From positions 1 to 53,215 of the forward strand of contig CAZOAR010000020.1 in the NCBI GenBank assembly GCA_964577985.1: 53,215 bases of DNA, given 5' to 3'. The stretch comes from CAZOAR01 sp964577985 (lineage in GTDB: Bacteria; Gemmatimonadota; CAZMKB01; CAZNLH01). Position numbers and translations under genes: made by a program. The notes under the pieces were generated by a model. That model saw only the letters and a program-made list of their open reading frames with translations, searched no databases and was not told where the DNA came from. Of this stretch, positions 16,876-25,829 are shown one piece after another. The stretch's first letter is position 1, and the number at the start of each line of letters is the position of its first letter.

Positions 16876-17757
16876 TCAGAGGATATCAGTGGGGACGGGC
16901 TCTTCACCCGAGTAGTCGTAAAAACCCTTCCCCGATTTCTTTCCAAAGTACCCGGCGAGAACCATCTTCCTGAGGAGCGGCGGTGGGGCGTAGCGTTTCT
17001 CTTTATACTCCTCGAACATGATATCGGCGATCCTGCAGGTCGTGTCGAGCCCTACGAAGTCGAGCAGCGTCAGCGGCCCCATCGGATACGCGCAACCGAG
17101 CCGCATTCCTTTGTCTATATCCTCGACCGTCGCAACGCCGTTCTCGAGTGCCCTTATTGAATCGAGGAGATACGGAACAAGGAGGAGGTTTACGATGAAA
17201 CCCGAGTTGTCCCTGGCGGTCACCGCCTCCTTCCCGAGAGACTCAACGAACGAAATCGTGTCATTAAAGACCTCTCCGTCTGTAAGAATCGTCCTCACGA
17301 CCTCAACAAGCTTCATCAGCGGGACAGGATTGAAGAAGTGGAGTCCCAGAAGCCTCTCAGGACGCTCTATCGCCCTCGCCATAGCCGTAACTGTGAGAGA
17401 AGAGGTGTTTGAGGCGAAGATGGTTGCAGGGTCGCAGATGTTGTCGAGTGTCTGAAATGCTTCGATCTTGGCGTCGAGGTCCTCTACAATCGCCTCGACA
17501 ACAATATCCCTCTCCGCCAGCTCCTCCAGCTTCAGCGTCCCCGTGATGTTGTCCATGGTCCGCTCCATCTCCTCCGGGGAAACCTTCTCCTTCTCCACGC
17601 CTCTTCCAAGGAAACGCTCTATCCTGGCCAGTCCACTGTCGAGCAAGTCCTGGCTCACCTCACGGACCATCGTGGGGTGTCCGGACATCGCAGAGACCTG
17701 GGCTATCCCCGAACCCATCAGTCCACACCCGACTACTCCTACTTTCCTTATCTCCAT
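16876..17757 (-). CDS. hbd: 3-hydroxybutyryl-CoA (3-hydroxyacyl-CoA) dehydrogenase
   Basis: A stand-alone 293-residue dehydrogenase that oxidises L-3-hydroxyacyl-CoA with NAD or runs in reverse. The Rossmann motif is GCGLMGSGIAQ (10-20). The catalytic blocks are SNTSSL (116-121) and L-H140-F-F-N-P-V-P-L-M-K-L-V-E. The C-terminal dimerisation domain is complete, ending with GKKSGKGFYDY. It follows leuD by 15 bases with GAGGGG before its ATG. It couples the crotonase to the thiolase and FabG-like reductase of the same operon. Confidence 0.93.
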   Translation of the reverse strand: MEIRKVGVVGCGLMGSGIAQVSAMSGHPTMVREVSQDLLDSGLARIERFLGRGVEKEKVSPEEMERTMDNITGTLKLEELAERDIVVEAIVEDLDAKIEAFQTLDNICDPATIFASNTSSLTVTAMARAIERPERLLGLHFFNPVPLMKLVEVVRTILTDGEVFNDTISFVESLGKEAVTARDNSGFIVNLLLVPYLLDSIRALENGVATVEDIDKGMRLGCAYPMGPLTLLDFVGLDTTCRIADIMFEEYKEKRYAPPPLLRKMVLAGYFGKKSGKGFYDYSGEEPVPTDIL

Positions 17758-17772
17758 CTCACGCCCCTCATG

Positions 17773-18288
17773 TCAATCCTCTCCCTCCAGCCGTCTCCGG
17801 ATGAACGGGACCATACCTCCACCGTCGATGATCTCCCGCATGAGCGCAGGGAAGGGCGCGGATTGTGTTGTGATGCCGCGTGTAACGTTTTCGATTGTGC
17901 CCGACTCCAGGTCCACTCTTATCGTGTCTCCCTCTCTGGTCCCATCCACAAGCTCCTTGCTTTCCAGTATCGGAAGACCGATGTTGATCGAGTTCCTGTA
18001 GAAGATCCTCGCGAACGAAGAGGCTACTACCGCGCTGACACCCGCCCCCTTTATCGCCAGGGGAGCGTTTTCTCTCGAACTGCCGCATCCGAAGTTCTCT
18101 CCGGCAACCAGGATGTCACCCTTTCCCACCTTGTCACCGAAAGATGGATCTATCCCCTCCATGCAGTGCTGCGCGAGCTCATTCATATCGTAAGATGTGC
18201 AGTAACGCGCAGGTATGATGACGTCCGTATCCACATGGTCTCCGTAAGTCAGCGCCTTACCTTCCAACATCGTTTTCCCTTTTGTCAT
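17773..18288 (-). CDS. leuD: 3-isopropylmalate dehydratase-type small subunit
   Basis: The swivelling domain of an aconitase-family hydro-lyase, acting as a heterodimer with the LeuC-like protein. It has DTDVIIPARY near the N-terminus and the signature GENFGCGSSRE for substrate binding. The variable specificity loop after IIPAR reads YCTS, which is neither of the loops I know best (YLRT in homoaconitase, YLVY in archaeal isopropylmalate isomerase), so substrate is open. The start was set at ATG 18288, directly after the leuC TAA with GAGGGG eight bases upstream; ATG 18270 is an alternative. Length (171 residues) is normal. Confidence 0.9.
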   Translation of the reverse strand: MTKGKTMLEGKALTYGDHVDTDVIIPARYCTSYDMNELAQHCMEGIDPSFGDKVGKGDILVAGENFGCGSSRENAPLAIKGAGVSAVVASSFARIFYRNSINIGLPILESKELVDGTREGDTIRVDLESGTIENVTRGITTQSAPFPALMREIIDGGGMVPFIRRRLEGED

Positions 18289-18289
18289 T

Positions 18290-19549
18290 TTATACACCCC
18301 TCGGATCTACTATCCTGCCGGCAACCGCGCTAGCGGCCGCCACCGCCGGGCCGGAGAGAAAGACCTGGCTCGTCGGATGTCCACACCGCCCCTTGAAGTT
18401 CCGGTTAGTCGTAAAGAGCCCCGTCTCTCCGGGCCCCAGGACACCCATGTGTCCGCCAATGCACGGGCCGCAGGTCGGGGGCCCGAATACGCCTCCCGCC
18501 CTGAGAATCTCTTCTGCTATCCCCTCCCGAATCATTTCCATCTGTACCTCCCGGCTCCCCGGTATCACAAGCAGTCGTGTGTTCGGATGAACCGATTTTC
18601 CCCGGAGAAAATGGGCCGCAATACGCATATCTTCCAGTCTTCCATTGGTACAGGAGCCACAGACCACCTGGTCGAGCTGGACATTGCCGAGTTCCGAGAT
18701 CGGCATAACGCTGGTCGGGAGATAAGGAACGGCAACTTGAGGCTCCAGCGACCCGCAATCGATCTTCACGACCTCTGAGTAGCGGGCGTCCGGATCGGGA
18801 TGGAACTCCTCGGCGTCCGTCACGCCTCTCTCTTCCAGATACTCGATCGTGACCCTGTCCGCCGGGAATATACCCGTCTTGGCGCCGGCCTCCACGCTCA
18901 TGTTGGCGATGGAGAGTCTGCTGCTCATCCCCAGGCCCGGGATTGCCTCGCCGGCGAATTCGATGGATTTATAGAGGGCTCCTGACGGGCCGATCTTTCC
19001 TAGGAGACTCAGTACGATGTCCTTCCCATCGATCCACTCTCCCGGCGTACCGCTCAACTCCACCTTCACTGTTTCGGGCACGCGGAACCAGTTCTCGCCG
19101 ATCGCCCAGACCGCGGCCATGTCGGTACTCCCCACACCCGTGGCGAATGCGCCCAGCGCTCCGTAAGTGCAGGTGTGCGAGTCCGCTCCCATTATCAGGC
19201 TTCCTGGCCTGATCAAGCCCTGCTCGGGGAGAAGGACATGGCAGATCCCCGCACGACCCACCTCGAAGTAGTGCTCTATTCCCTGCTCGCGGGCGAAGAT
19301 CCGCATCGTCTGCGACAGCTCCGCCGACTTGATGTCCTTGGCGGGGACAAAGTGATCGTTGACGAATACGATGCGCGATGGGTCGTGAACCTTACCCGCT
19401 TTCATCTCATTGAAGACCTTCACGCCGAGCGGGACTGTCACGTCCGTGCCCAGAACCAGGTCTACCTCGGCGAATGTCAGGTCCCCCGGCACAACGGACT
19501 CCCGATTCGACCGACTCGCGATAATTTTCTCCGCCAGGGTCATTCCCAT
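18290..19549 (-). CDS. leuC: 3-isopropylmalate dehydratase-type large subunit
   Basis: The [4Fe-4S] large subunit of the LeuCD hydro-lyase. It isomerises 2-isopropylmalate to 3-isopropylmalate, or homocitrate-type substrates in relatives. The cluster ligands are visible as C300 in GSCTNG and C360/C363 in TCGPCIGG. DSHTCTYGALG and the closing CGHPTSQVFLSGP are also typical. At 419 residues it is of the archaeal-type LeuC length, with the small subunit separate. ATG 19549 follows GGAGGTAAT; ATG 19543 is equally possible. About 100 bases of empty spacer separate it from the leuB-like gene upstream. Confidence 0.92.
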   Translation of the reverse strand: MGMTLAEKIIASRSNRESVVPGDLTFAEVDLVLGTDVTVPLGVKVFNEMKAGKVHDPSRIVFVNDHFVPAKDIKSAELSQTMRIFAREQGIEHYFEVGRAGICHVLLPEQGLIRPGSLIMGADSHTCTYGALGAFATGVGSTDMAAVWAIGENWFRVPETVKVELSGTPGEWIDGKDIVLSLLGKIGPSGALYKSIEFAGEAIPGLGMSSRLSIANMSVEAGAKTGIFPADRVTIEYLEERGVTDAEEFHPDPDARYSEVVKIDCGSLEPQVAVPYLPTSVMPISELGNVQLDQVVCGSCTNGRLEDMRIAAHFLRGKSVHPNTRLLVIPGSREVQMEMIREGIAEEILRAGGVFGPPTCGPCIGGHMGVLGPGETGLFTTNRNFKGRCGHPTSQVFLSGPAVAAASAVAGRIVDPRGV

Positions 19550-19647
19550 ATTACCTCCACACCGGTTTCCCGGCACCTTATCGATGTTGATTCAGGCCTG
19601 AAGCAATCCTGACACAGACCGGCATTAACTCTCAACCGTTCCATCGA

Positions 19648-20712
19648 CTAACCTATCTCCATCTCCGACAAACTCTTGCAGATATAATCACCCACGGCTC
19701 TGGTCCCCAGTCCACCTCCAAGATCTCTCGTGGTACACCCCTCCACCACAGCGCACCTTACCGCTTCTTCAACGGCCGCCGCTTCCGCTGGAAAGCCGAG
19801 GTGCTCGAGCATCAACTGCACGGTGAGGATGGCGGCCATGGGATTAGCGATATCCTTTCCCGCGTACTTTGGCGCCGAGCCGTGAACAGGTTCGAACATG
19901 GAGACCCGTCCCGGGTGAATATTCCCGGACGCGGCCAACCCCATTCCGCCCTGGATCTGGGCACCAAGATCTGTCACTATGTCACCAAACATATTGCAGG
20001 TCACAATCACCTCGAACTGCTCCGGGCGCTTGACCATCTGCATCGTAAGGACATCAACATACAGGTGCTGGCGCTCGACATCCGTGTATTCACTGCCGAC
20101 CTCCTCGAAGACTCGCATCCAGAGGTCGTGTCCAAATCTCAGCACGTTCGACTTATCGCTCATCGTCACCCGGCCAAGGCCTCTCGCTTTCGCGAATTCG
20201 AAGGCGTGCCGGATAATCCGTTCCACGCCCTTGCGTGTGTTGATGTCCTCCTGTATGGCGACTTCATCCTCGGTCCCCTCCTTGAAAAACCCCCCCATTC
20301 CCACGTATAACCCTTCTGTGTTCTCGCGGAAAACCGTGAAATCAACATCTTTCTCCGTCTTATCCTTCAGAGGGCAGAGCCCCGGGTGAAGGAGCTTGAT
20401 GGGACGATAATTCGCGTAGAGGTCCAGTTTGAACCGAAGGCCGAGGAGGATGTCCTTCGCATGAGCCATGTCAGGGACTCTGGGGTCGCCGAGGGCACCG
20501 AGAAAGATCGCCTGATATTTTTCCCTCAATTCCTGCAGCGTCTCCGGCGGAAGAGTTTCTCCCGTCTTGAGATAGCGTTCCGCCCCCAGATCATATTCCA
20601 CAAGCTCCAGCCCCAGGTCTCGAAGCTCCTCTATCGTTCTCAGGACCTTGACCGCTTCCGCCGTCACGTCTACGCCAATCCCATCACCCGGGATAATCGC
20701 AATCCTTGGCAA
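19648..20712 (-). CDS. leuB: 3-isopropylmalate dehydrogenase-family protein
   Basis: A 354-residue beta-decarboxylating dehydrogenase of the isocitrate/isopropylmalate/tartrate dehydrogenase family. It starts RIAIIPGDGIG and has GALGDPR, LRFKLDLYANYRPI (substrate arginines), FRENTEGLYVG, the catalytic lysine/aspartate blocks SDKSNVLR and MFGDIVTDLGA, and the nucleotide loop EPVHGSAPKYAGKDIANP. LeuB, homoisocitrate and D-malate/tartrate dehydrogenases share this pattern, so the symbol is by context. The start is TTG with AAGGAGG six bases upstream. It lies two bases after the aminotransferase stop. Confidence 0.87.
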   Translation of the reverse strand: MPRIAIIPGDGIGVDVTAEAVKVLRTIEELRDLGLELVEYDLGAERYLKTGETLPPETLQELREKYQAIFLGALGDPRVPDMAHAKDILLGLRFKLDLYANYRPIKLLHPGLCPLKDKTEKDVDFTVFRENTEGLYVGMGGFFKEGTEDEVAIQEDINTRKGVERIIRHAFEFAKARGLGRVTMSDKSNVLRFGHDLWMRVFEEVGSEYTDVERQHLYVDVLTMQMVKRPEQFEVIVTCNMFGDIVTDLGAQIQGGMGLAASGNIHPGRVSMFEPVHGSAPKYAGKDIANPMAAILTVQLMLEHLGFPAEAAAVEEAVRCAVVEGCTTRDLGGGLGTRAVGDYICKSLSEMEIG

Positions 20713-20714
20713 CG

Positions 20715-21812
20715 CTACCTCCTTTTTATCCTCTTCAGGTAATCCTCCAGGGCATCGAGGAACCGCTCGTTTTCCCCTTCTTTCCCCACAGTCACCCTGG
20801 CCATGGTATCAAGCCCGTACGGTGTCATCGGTCTGACGATAACACCTCTTGTAAGGAGATTCTCAAAGACCTCCTTTACGTCGAGACCAAAATCCACAAG
20901 GAGAAAATTAGACACCGAGGGGATATAACTCACGCCCATCAGGTCGAGGCCGTCGCGCATTATTTTCATCCCGCGCTCATTGCTCTCCCTGCTCCTGAAC
21001 ACATGTTCCTGATCATCGAGCGACGCCAGGGCGGCCTGCTGGGCTATGCTGTTCGTGTTGAATGTCTCGCGGACGACGTTGAGGGGTCGGATCAATTCCT
21101 CTCTGGCAACTCCATATCCTATCCTCATGCCCGCGAGGCCGTAGATCTTTGAAAAAGTCCGGAGCAGAATAACGTCTTTGCCTTCCCTCACCAGGGCCGG
21201 CGTGTCGGGATAATCAACCCTCTCTATGTATTCATAGTAAGCCTCATCGAAGACCGTCACGACTCCTTCCGGCAGGGCGTCGAGGAAGGCGATGACATCC
21301 CGGGAGGACACCATTGTCCCTGTGGGGTTATTGGGGTTGGGGATAAAGATCAGGCGTGTCCGTGGAGTCACTGCGTCCGCCATGGCCTCCAGGTCGTGCG
21401 TACGCTCCTTCAGCGGGACATCCACCACTCGACCGCCCATGATACGGATCGCGATGTCATACTTGAAAAAAGCAGGATTCCCCACTATCGCTTCATCGCC
21501 GGGATCGAGGAACGCCTCGGTGATCTGCTCGACAATCTCTACCGAACCATTTCCCAGCACGATTTCATTCATGCCCACATTGAGTAGACCGCTGAGTTTC
21601 TGTCTGAGGTAATAGCCACCGGGGTCCGGGTATCGATTTGCATCGCGAGCAGCATCGCCGGCTGCATTAATAGCCTGCGGAGACGGCCCGAGAGGATTCT
21701 CGTTAGACGCCAGCTTCACTATCGACTCAAGTCCATATTCCCGCGCAACCTCCGAGATCGGCTTCCCCGGAACATATGGACGGATTTCTTTCAGTACATC
21801 TCTTCCCCTCAA
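20715..21812 (-). CDS. hisC: Histidinol-phosphate-type aminotransferase
   Basis: A PLP-dependent class I/II aminotransferase of the HisC branch. It opens IRPYVPGKP with KLASNENPLGPSP. The cofactor blocks are NPNNPTGT, DEAYYEY, TFS-K222-IYGLAG (Schiff-base lysine) and RIGYG. HisC makes histidinol phosphate, but relatives serve aromatic or branched amino acids. Its place ahead of leuBCD-type genes, with no other his gene in view, leaves the true substrate open. The TTG at 21812 was chosen because it gives the normal family N-terminus. The frame is open up to 21896, which lies only eight bases after the predicted transcription start and so is unlikely. Confidence 0.85.
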   Translation of the reverse strand: MRGRDVLKEIRPYVPGKPISEVAREYGLESIVKLASNENPLGPSPQAINAAGDAARDANRYPDPGGYYLRQKLSGLLNVGMNEIVLGNGSVEIVEQITEAFLDPGDEAIVGNPAFFKYDIAIRIMGGRVVDVPLKERTHDLEAMADAVTPRTRLIFIPNPNNPTGTMVSSRDVIAFLDALPEGVVTVFDEAYYEYIERVDYPDTPALVREGKDVILLRTFSKIYGLAGMRIGYGVAREELIRPLNVVRETFNTNSIAQQAALASLDDQEHVFRSRESNERGMKIMRDGLDLMGVSYIPSVSNFLLVDFGLDVKEVFENLLTRGVIVRPMTPYGLDTMARVTVGKEGENERFLDALEDYLKRIKRR

Positions 21813-21910
21813 GTCTTCGCCTTTCTCTCGCTGCAGACCTTGACAGGCAATCCTCCGCGCCTTTTCAGCCCGGCCGGGAGCGCCCGGCAGAGACAAGTAA
21901 CGGGGTCTCC

Positions 21911-21939
21911 ATTATAGGGACAAGTCCCCTTCCTGTCAA
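21911..21939 (-). promoter_or_regulatory. Consensus promoter of the hisC-leu-etf operon, with internal palindrome
   Basis: The minus strand reads TTGACA (21939-21934), exactly 17 bases, then TATAAT (21916-21911): a perfect match to the sigma70 consensus. Inside the spacer, next to the -10, lies GGGACAAGTCCC (21917-21928), a 5-bp palindrome with a 2-base centre, a plausible operator. The predicted start is near 21904. The leader contains a GC-rich hairpin (21873-21878 with 21883-21888). Confidence 0.8.
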
Positions 21940-22370
21940 GAGCCTGAGTAACCAGGAGTTTCCCCGTAAAATCTGGCTAAATCTCTATAAATCTTTTCTG
22001 CTGCTACAGATGACGATCAGAAGAAGCGGAAAAGGTGTGCATGGGAGATGCTCCCTGGCAAATCATATTCGGAGTCATGAGTAATTACGCTTAACAGGTC
22101 ATTCCCTCCTCGCAGGTCATTCCCGCTTGTCGGGAATCCCATCGCACAATAAGGCCGATTCCGGACAAGCCGGAATGACACGAAAAAATGGGGAAACTCC
22201 ACCCTGAGCAACCTGGAGCTTCCCCGGTTTTCTTCTGCACAGGGGCGTCAAATGTCCCTCTCGCTCCCGGGAAAGCCGGTTTGACCCCGTTCACAATGCC
22301 GACGACTCAACTCGACGACCTCATGCCTCGACGTACCGACCCCGCGGCAGGCTTTCTCCTCGCAGGGACA
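21940..22370. other. Intergenic region between two minus-strand operons
   Basis: About 430 bases without a credible gene. It contains the paired-hairpin repeat at 22116-22179 and otherwise no recognisable RNA or coding sequence. The short open frames here have no ribosome binding site or protein-like composition. Confidence 0.6.
22095..22179. repeat. REP-like paired hairpin repeat
   Basis: Outer inverted ends GTCATTCC (22116-22123) and GGAATGAC (22172-22179) enclose two hairpins: ATTCCCG/CGGGAAT (22119-22137) and ATTCCGG/CCGGAAT (22158-22176), each with a 5-base loop. A 12-base direct copy of CAGGTCATTCCC occurs at 22095-22106 and again at 22113-22124. This is the style of dispersed intergenic hairpin repeats found in many bacteria. 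It lies downstream of the acyl-CoA dehydrogenase and could end that transcript. Confidence 0.6.
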
Positions 22371-23525
22371 CTAGTACCCACCCTTCTTCAGCACATCCCT
22401 GGCAATAACAAGGCGCTGGATTTCATTGGTCCCCTCAAAGATACGGTTGATTCTCGAATCCCTGTAAAACATCTCTATCGGGTGCTCTTTCATGTAGCCT
22501 GTTCCTCCATGAATCTGGAGGGCTTTGTCGACGACTCTGTCGAGCGCTTCGGAGGCGTACATCTTGGCGATGGCACCCTCGCGCGTCACACGCTCGCCCC
22601 TGTCCGCCATCCACGCGGTCCTGTAAGCGATGCTTTCCATAGCGTATATCTCCGCCGTCATCTCGGCGATCATCCATTGAATCGCCTGCAGAGTGGCGAT
22701 CGATTTTCCGAACTGCACCCTCTCCCTCGCGTGCTGAACACTCAGCTCCAGTGCTTCCTTTGCCACACCTACGCACATAGCGGCAATCCCTACACGCCCG
22801 TGATCCAGTGTCTTCATCGCGGTCAGAAATCCCTTTCCCTCCCGACCAAGCAGGTTCTCAGATGGTACCTTCATGTCTTCGAATATCAACTCGGCAGACG
22901 TCGATCCCCGGATGCCCATCTTATCGTCGATAGTGCCCACCTTGAATCCCGGATAGTCCGATTCCACTATCAGAGCCGTGATGCCGCCCCTTCTTCCCTC
23001 GACTTTCGGCGTTCCCGCGAAGACTGAAATCACATCGGCCACATTGCCATTCGTAATCCAGATCTTCGTCCCGTTCACCACATAGTGATCGCCTCGCTTT
23101 TCGGCAGTGCTCTCCAGCGATGAGGCGTCAGAGCCTGCATTAGGTTCGGTCAGAGCGAACGCGCCCACTTTCTCTCCCAGCGCCATCGGCGGCAAGTATT
23201 TCTGCTTCTGCTCTTCCGTTCCGTCGAGCATGATCGCCATCGCGCCGATACTCTGATGCGCTCCGAGATAGACGGCCAGAGAGCTGCTTCCCCTGGCTAG
23301 CTCTTCGGAGACGATGCTGTACCCCATATCGCCAGCACCCACTCCACCATACTCTTCCGGGATCAGAAGACCGAACAATCCAAGTTCTTTTGCCTTTTCC
23401 AGGAGGCTGTCTGGAATCTTTTTCTCCACGTCTATCTGGCGCGCAATCGGTTTCACCTCTTTCTCGGTGAATTTTCGCACTGTTTCCCGCAACATCTGTT
23501 GTTCTTCAGTAAAAGTAAAATCCAT
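22371..23525 (-). CDS. Acyl-CoA dehydrogenase (short-chain/butyryl type)
   Basis: A 384-residue FAD enzyme that introduces the 2,3 double bond in acyl-CoA and hands electrons to EtfAB. All blocks are present: FTEEQQMLRETVRKF at the start, AFALTEPNAGSD and KIWITNG for FAD/substrate, RVQFGKSI, and the catalytic base E364 in RIFEGTNEIQ. The pattern fits the SCAD/butyryl-CoA class. It is the last gene of a minus-strand run that starts with the M16 peptidases, and is separated by about 100 bases from the hydratase gene ahead of it. The etfBA genes lie 14 kb further on, in the neighbouring operon. Confidence 0.94.
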   Translation of the reverse strand: MDFTFTEEQQMLRETVRKFTEKEVKPIARQIDVEKKIPDSLLEKAKELGLFGLLIPEEYGGVGAGDMGYSIVSEELARGSSSLAVYLGAHQSIGAMAIMLDGTEEQKQKYLPPMALGEKVGAFALTEPNAGSDASSLESTAEKRGDHYVVNGTKIWITNGNVADVISVFAGTPKVEGRRGGITALIVESDYPGFKVGTIDDKMGIRGSTSAELIFEDMKVPSENLLGREGKGFLTAMKTLDHGRVGIAAMCVGVAKEALELSVQHARERVQFGKSIATLQAIQWMIAEMTAEIYAMESIAYRTAWMADRGERVTREGAIAKMYASEALDRVVDKALQIHGGTGYMKEHPIEMFYRDSRINRIFEGTNEIQRLVIARDVLKKGGY

Positions 23526-23627
23526 TCTTCACCCCTTTTGCTTTGCCTTACCCATACCAACCGCGCCACATCGATAGCTGCCGACCGATACCAGACAACT
23601 GTCTGCGTCAGGACTTATCCCGCCCTC

Positions 23628-24422
23628 TTATTCTTCCGCCGGGGGTACATCCGTGAACTTCGCCCTTCTACCCTCGAAAAAAGCGCGCAGCCCTTCCTCG
23701 ACCTCGGAGCTTTCGAATAAACGACTGAAACAACCCGCGTCAAATCTTATCGCCTCTGTCAGATCCATTTCGAATCCCCGGGTCACCGAAGCGAGCGCCT
23801 CCCCGATGGCATGCGGGCTCTTTTCCGCAATTCTCCTCCCCAACGTCTTCGCATACTCCAGGGCTTCTCCAGGTGGGCTTACTTCGTTCACCAGGCCCAG
23901 CGCCAGCGCCTCTCTGGAACTCATCATCCGCCCGGTCATGACATAATCCAGGGCAGCGGAGGGCCCGGCGAGGCGCGCCATCCGCTGCGTACCCCCCAAA
24001 CCAGGCACGAATCCAAGCCTTATTTCCGGGAATCCCATCCTTATCTCGTCGTCCGCCACGCGAAGGTGGCAGGCGAGTGCGATCTCGAGACCCCCACCGA
24101 GACATTTCCCGTTGAGAGCGGCGATTGTCGGCACCCGTGATGTCCAGAAACGATTGAACACCGTCTGACCCTGAATACACAGCTCCCTCATGCTCGCTGC
24201 ATCCTCAACCTCAGCTATCTCCCTCAGGTCCACTCCGTACGAGAAACAATCCCCGGAGCCGGTCAACACTGTTGCCTTGACTTTCCTGTCATGCTGAATC
24301 GTGTCCAGGATATCGTCGAGGCCATTGATCATCTCCCGGGAGAGAAGGTTCCTTGGTGGATGATCCATGGTGATGATGCCCAGCCCGCCTTCAACTGTCA
24401 TCTGGACGTTCTTATCCTTCAC
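23628..24422 (-). CDS. Enoyl-CoA hydratase/isomerase family protein
   Basis: The third crotonase-fold protein of the window, 264 residues. E113 (LGGGLEIA) and E133 (GFPEIRLGFVPGLGGTQR) are both present, so it is likely a true hydratase. The first oxyanion segment reads FSYGVDLRE, where the usual alanine-glycine is replaced (SYGVD). The GTG start has GGAGGAGG directly upstream. It begins nine bases after an ABC permease gene and precedes the acyl-CoA dehydrogenase, with which it could form a beta-oxidation pair. Confidence 0.9.
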   Translation of the reverse strand: MKDKNVQMTVEGGLGIITMDHPPRNLLSREMINGLDDILDTIQHDRKVKATVLTGSGDCFSYGVDLREIAEVEDAASMRELCIQGQTVFNRFWTSRVPTIAALNGKCLGGGLEIALACHLRVADDEIRMGFPEIRLGFVPGLGGTQRMARLAGPSAALDYVMTGRMMSSREALALGLVNEVSPPGEALEYAKTLGRRIAEKSPHAIGEALASVTRGFEMDLTEAIRFDAGCFSRLFESSEVEEGLRAFFEGRRAKFTDVPPAEE

Positions 24423-24431
24423 GCCTCCTCC

Positions 24432-25829
24432 TTACCGGACATCGCTCCTCAAAAAGCTTGTATGGGCAGCGACGAAAAGGAGCAGGGCCTCGACAACAAG
24501 CCACAGACCTGTTTTAAGTCCCTCCGCCTGCCCGCGCTTTTCGTCGCTCTCACTATCTCTGTATCTCGGAACATCGTCCGGATCAACAGGGCGTTGAGAC
24601 ATATACCATTCCCTGTACAGGATATGCGGGCTCTCAGGATCTCTACTGTCCCTCTCGCGGCCGAAATCCGCCAGGCTCTGACGAAATGCGCGGACCGTCC
24701 CCATAAAACCCTCCTGGCGTATCAGGCCGGCGTCGAGCAGGTCCTGTCCCGCGAACCGATAGAGCCCGGCAGGCGAGGCTGTTGAGATTCTCCTTGCCAG
24801 GCGAGCCTGTTCGAGCTTGCTCAACCAGTAATGGTCCACGATTCTCTGCTCCCGCTCGTCAACGTTCTCCATCATTTCCGCCCATAAGTACTCGGAATCA
24901 TCGATTGGCGCTACGTCGGGAGGCGCGTGGCTGACGTCTCTGCCTTTATACTCGCTCATGACATCGTCGAAGATCTGAAAGACCTCATCGTCGAACTCCT
25001 TCCGGCTGGGAAGCTCCATACTCATAATCGCCATGGGCCGGGCCATTCCAGGAATAGCTATCACAAAACAGACCCAGATCAACAGCAGTATGACGAGACT
25101 CGACGCTGATTTTCTCGTGTGGGTCGAGACAAGGATCCCCAGCAGGATGAAAACCGCGATGTAGGCCATGGACAATACAAGATGGGCAAGGAGCAGGACT
25201 ACGTCGGAGCCCCGGAGAAGTATGCCGCCATAGACGGTTACTATCGCCGAAGATATGATCGCCCCGGAGAAAAGGGGGATTGCGAGCGCGATGAGCGCCG
25301 CAAGGAACTTTCCGGTCAGCAGCCTGTCTCTTGGCACCGGGTTGGCCATAATCATACGCAGGGTTCCTCGCTCTCTCTCCCCCGAGACAGAATCGTAGGT
25401 CAACGCGATGGCCACAAACGAGAGGACGACTCGCACAATGAAATCCCAGTCAACACCCTCGAATGGAGGGAGCATATAGTTCAAACCGCCTTCGCGCGTG
25501 GGGCTATTCACGAGATTCACCGTGAAGGGGATCTTGTCCGGCATCATTCCCTCGCCACCGTCGACGATGAATTGCAGGGGCCGAGGCTGTCTGTAAGCGT
25601 CCAGATCCATGGTTATGACGGAAGCCAGACTGTGACTTTCTTCTCCTATCCTGATGTCCCGATCGATCTGTTTTCCTCTGTAGTCCACGGTCTCCTGCTG
25701 ATACTTCAGGCTGTATATGACGGCCCCTGATGCCATGAGGAAGACGACAATGACGAAACCGAGCAGGAGCCTCAGACTGCTCAAGTAGCCCTTAAGCGTG
25801 TAGCCGACTATTGTAAAGAGTATCTTCAT
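24432..25829 (-). CDS. ABC-2 type transporter permease (second of pair)
   Basis: A 465-residue membrane protein. One transmembrane segment near residues 20-40 is followed by a large extracytoplasmic domain (about 45-130). Then come about five segments between 130 and 280, including the DSVSGERERGTLR motif typical of ABC-2 permeases, a second soluble region (about 285-435) and a last segment near the C-terminus. This matches the DUF3526-type permeases that occur in pairs. It overlaps the upstream permease by ATGA. No ATP-binding subunit is encoded next to it. What it moves is unknown. Confidence 0.87.
   Translation of the reverse strand: MKILFTIVGYTLKGYLSSLRLLLGFVIVVFLMASGAVIYSLKYQQETVDYRGKQIDRDIRIGEESHSLASVITMDLDAYRQPRPLQFIVDGGEGMMPDKIPFTVNLVNSPTREGGLNYMLPPFEGVDWDFIVRVVLSFVAIALTYDSVSGERERGTLRMIMANPVPRDRLLTGKFLAALIALAIPLFSGAIISSAIVTVYGGILLRGSDVVLLLAHLVLSMAYIAVFILLGILVSTHTRKSASSLVILLLIWVCFVIAIPGMARPMAIMSMELPSRKEFDDEVFQIFDDVMSEYKGRDVSHAPPDVAPIDDSEYLWAEMMENVDEREQRIVDHYWLSKLEQARLARRISTASPAGLYRFAGQDLLDAGLIRQEGFMGTVRAFRQSLADFGRERDSRDPESPHILYREWYMSQRPVDPDDVPRYRDSESDEKRGQAEGLKTGLWLVVEALLLFVAAHTSFLRSDVR

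Noticed and set aside
22091..22294. Minus-strand 67-codon frame over the hairpin repeat
   Set aside because: It only reads through the repeat; no ribosome binding site and no protein-like character.
22188..23027. Plus-strand 279-codon open frame opposite the acyl-CoA dehydrogenase
   Set aside because: Antisense to a clear gene, no domain, composition of a shadow frame.
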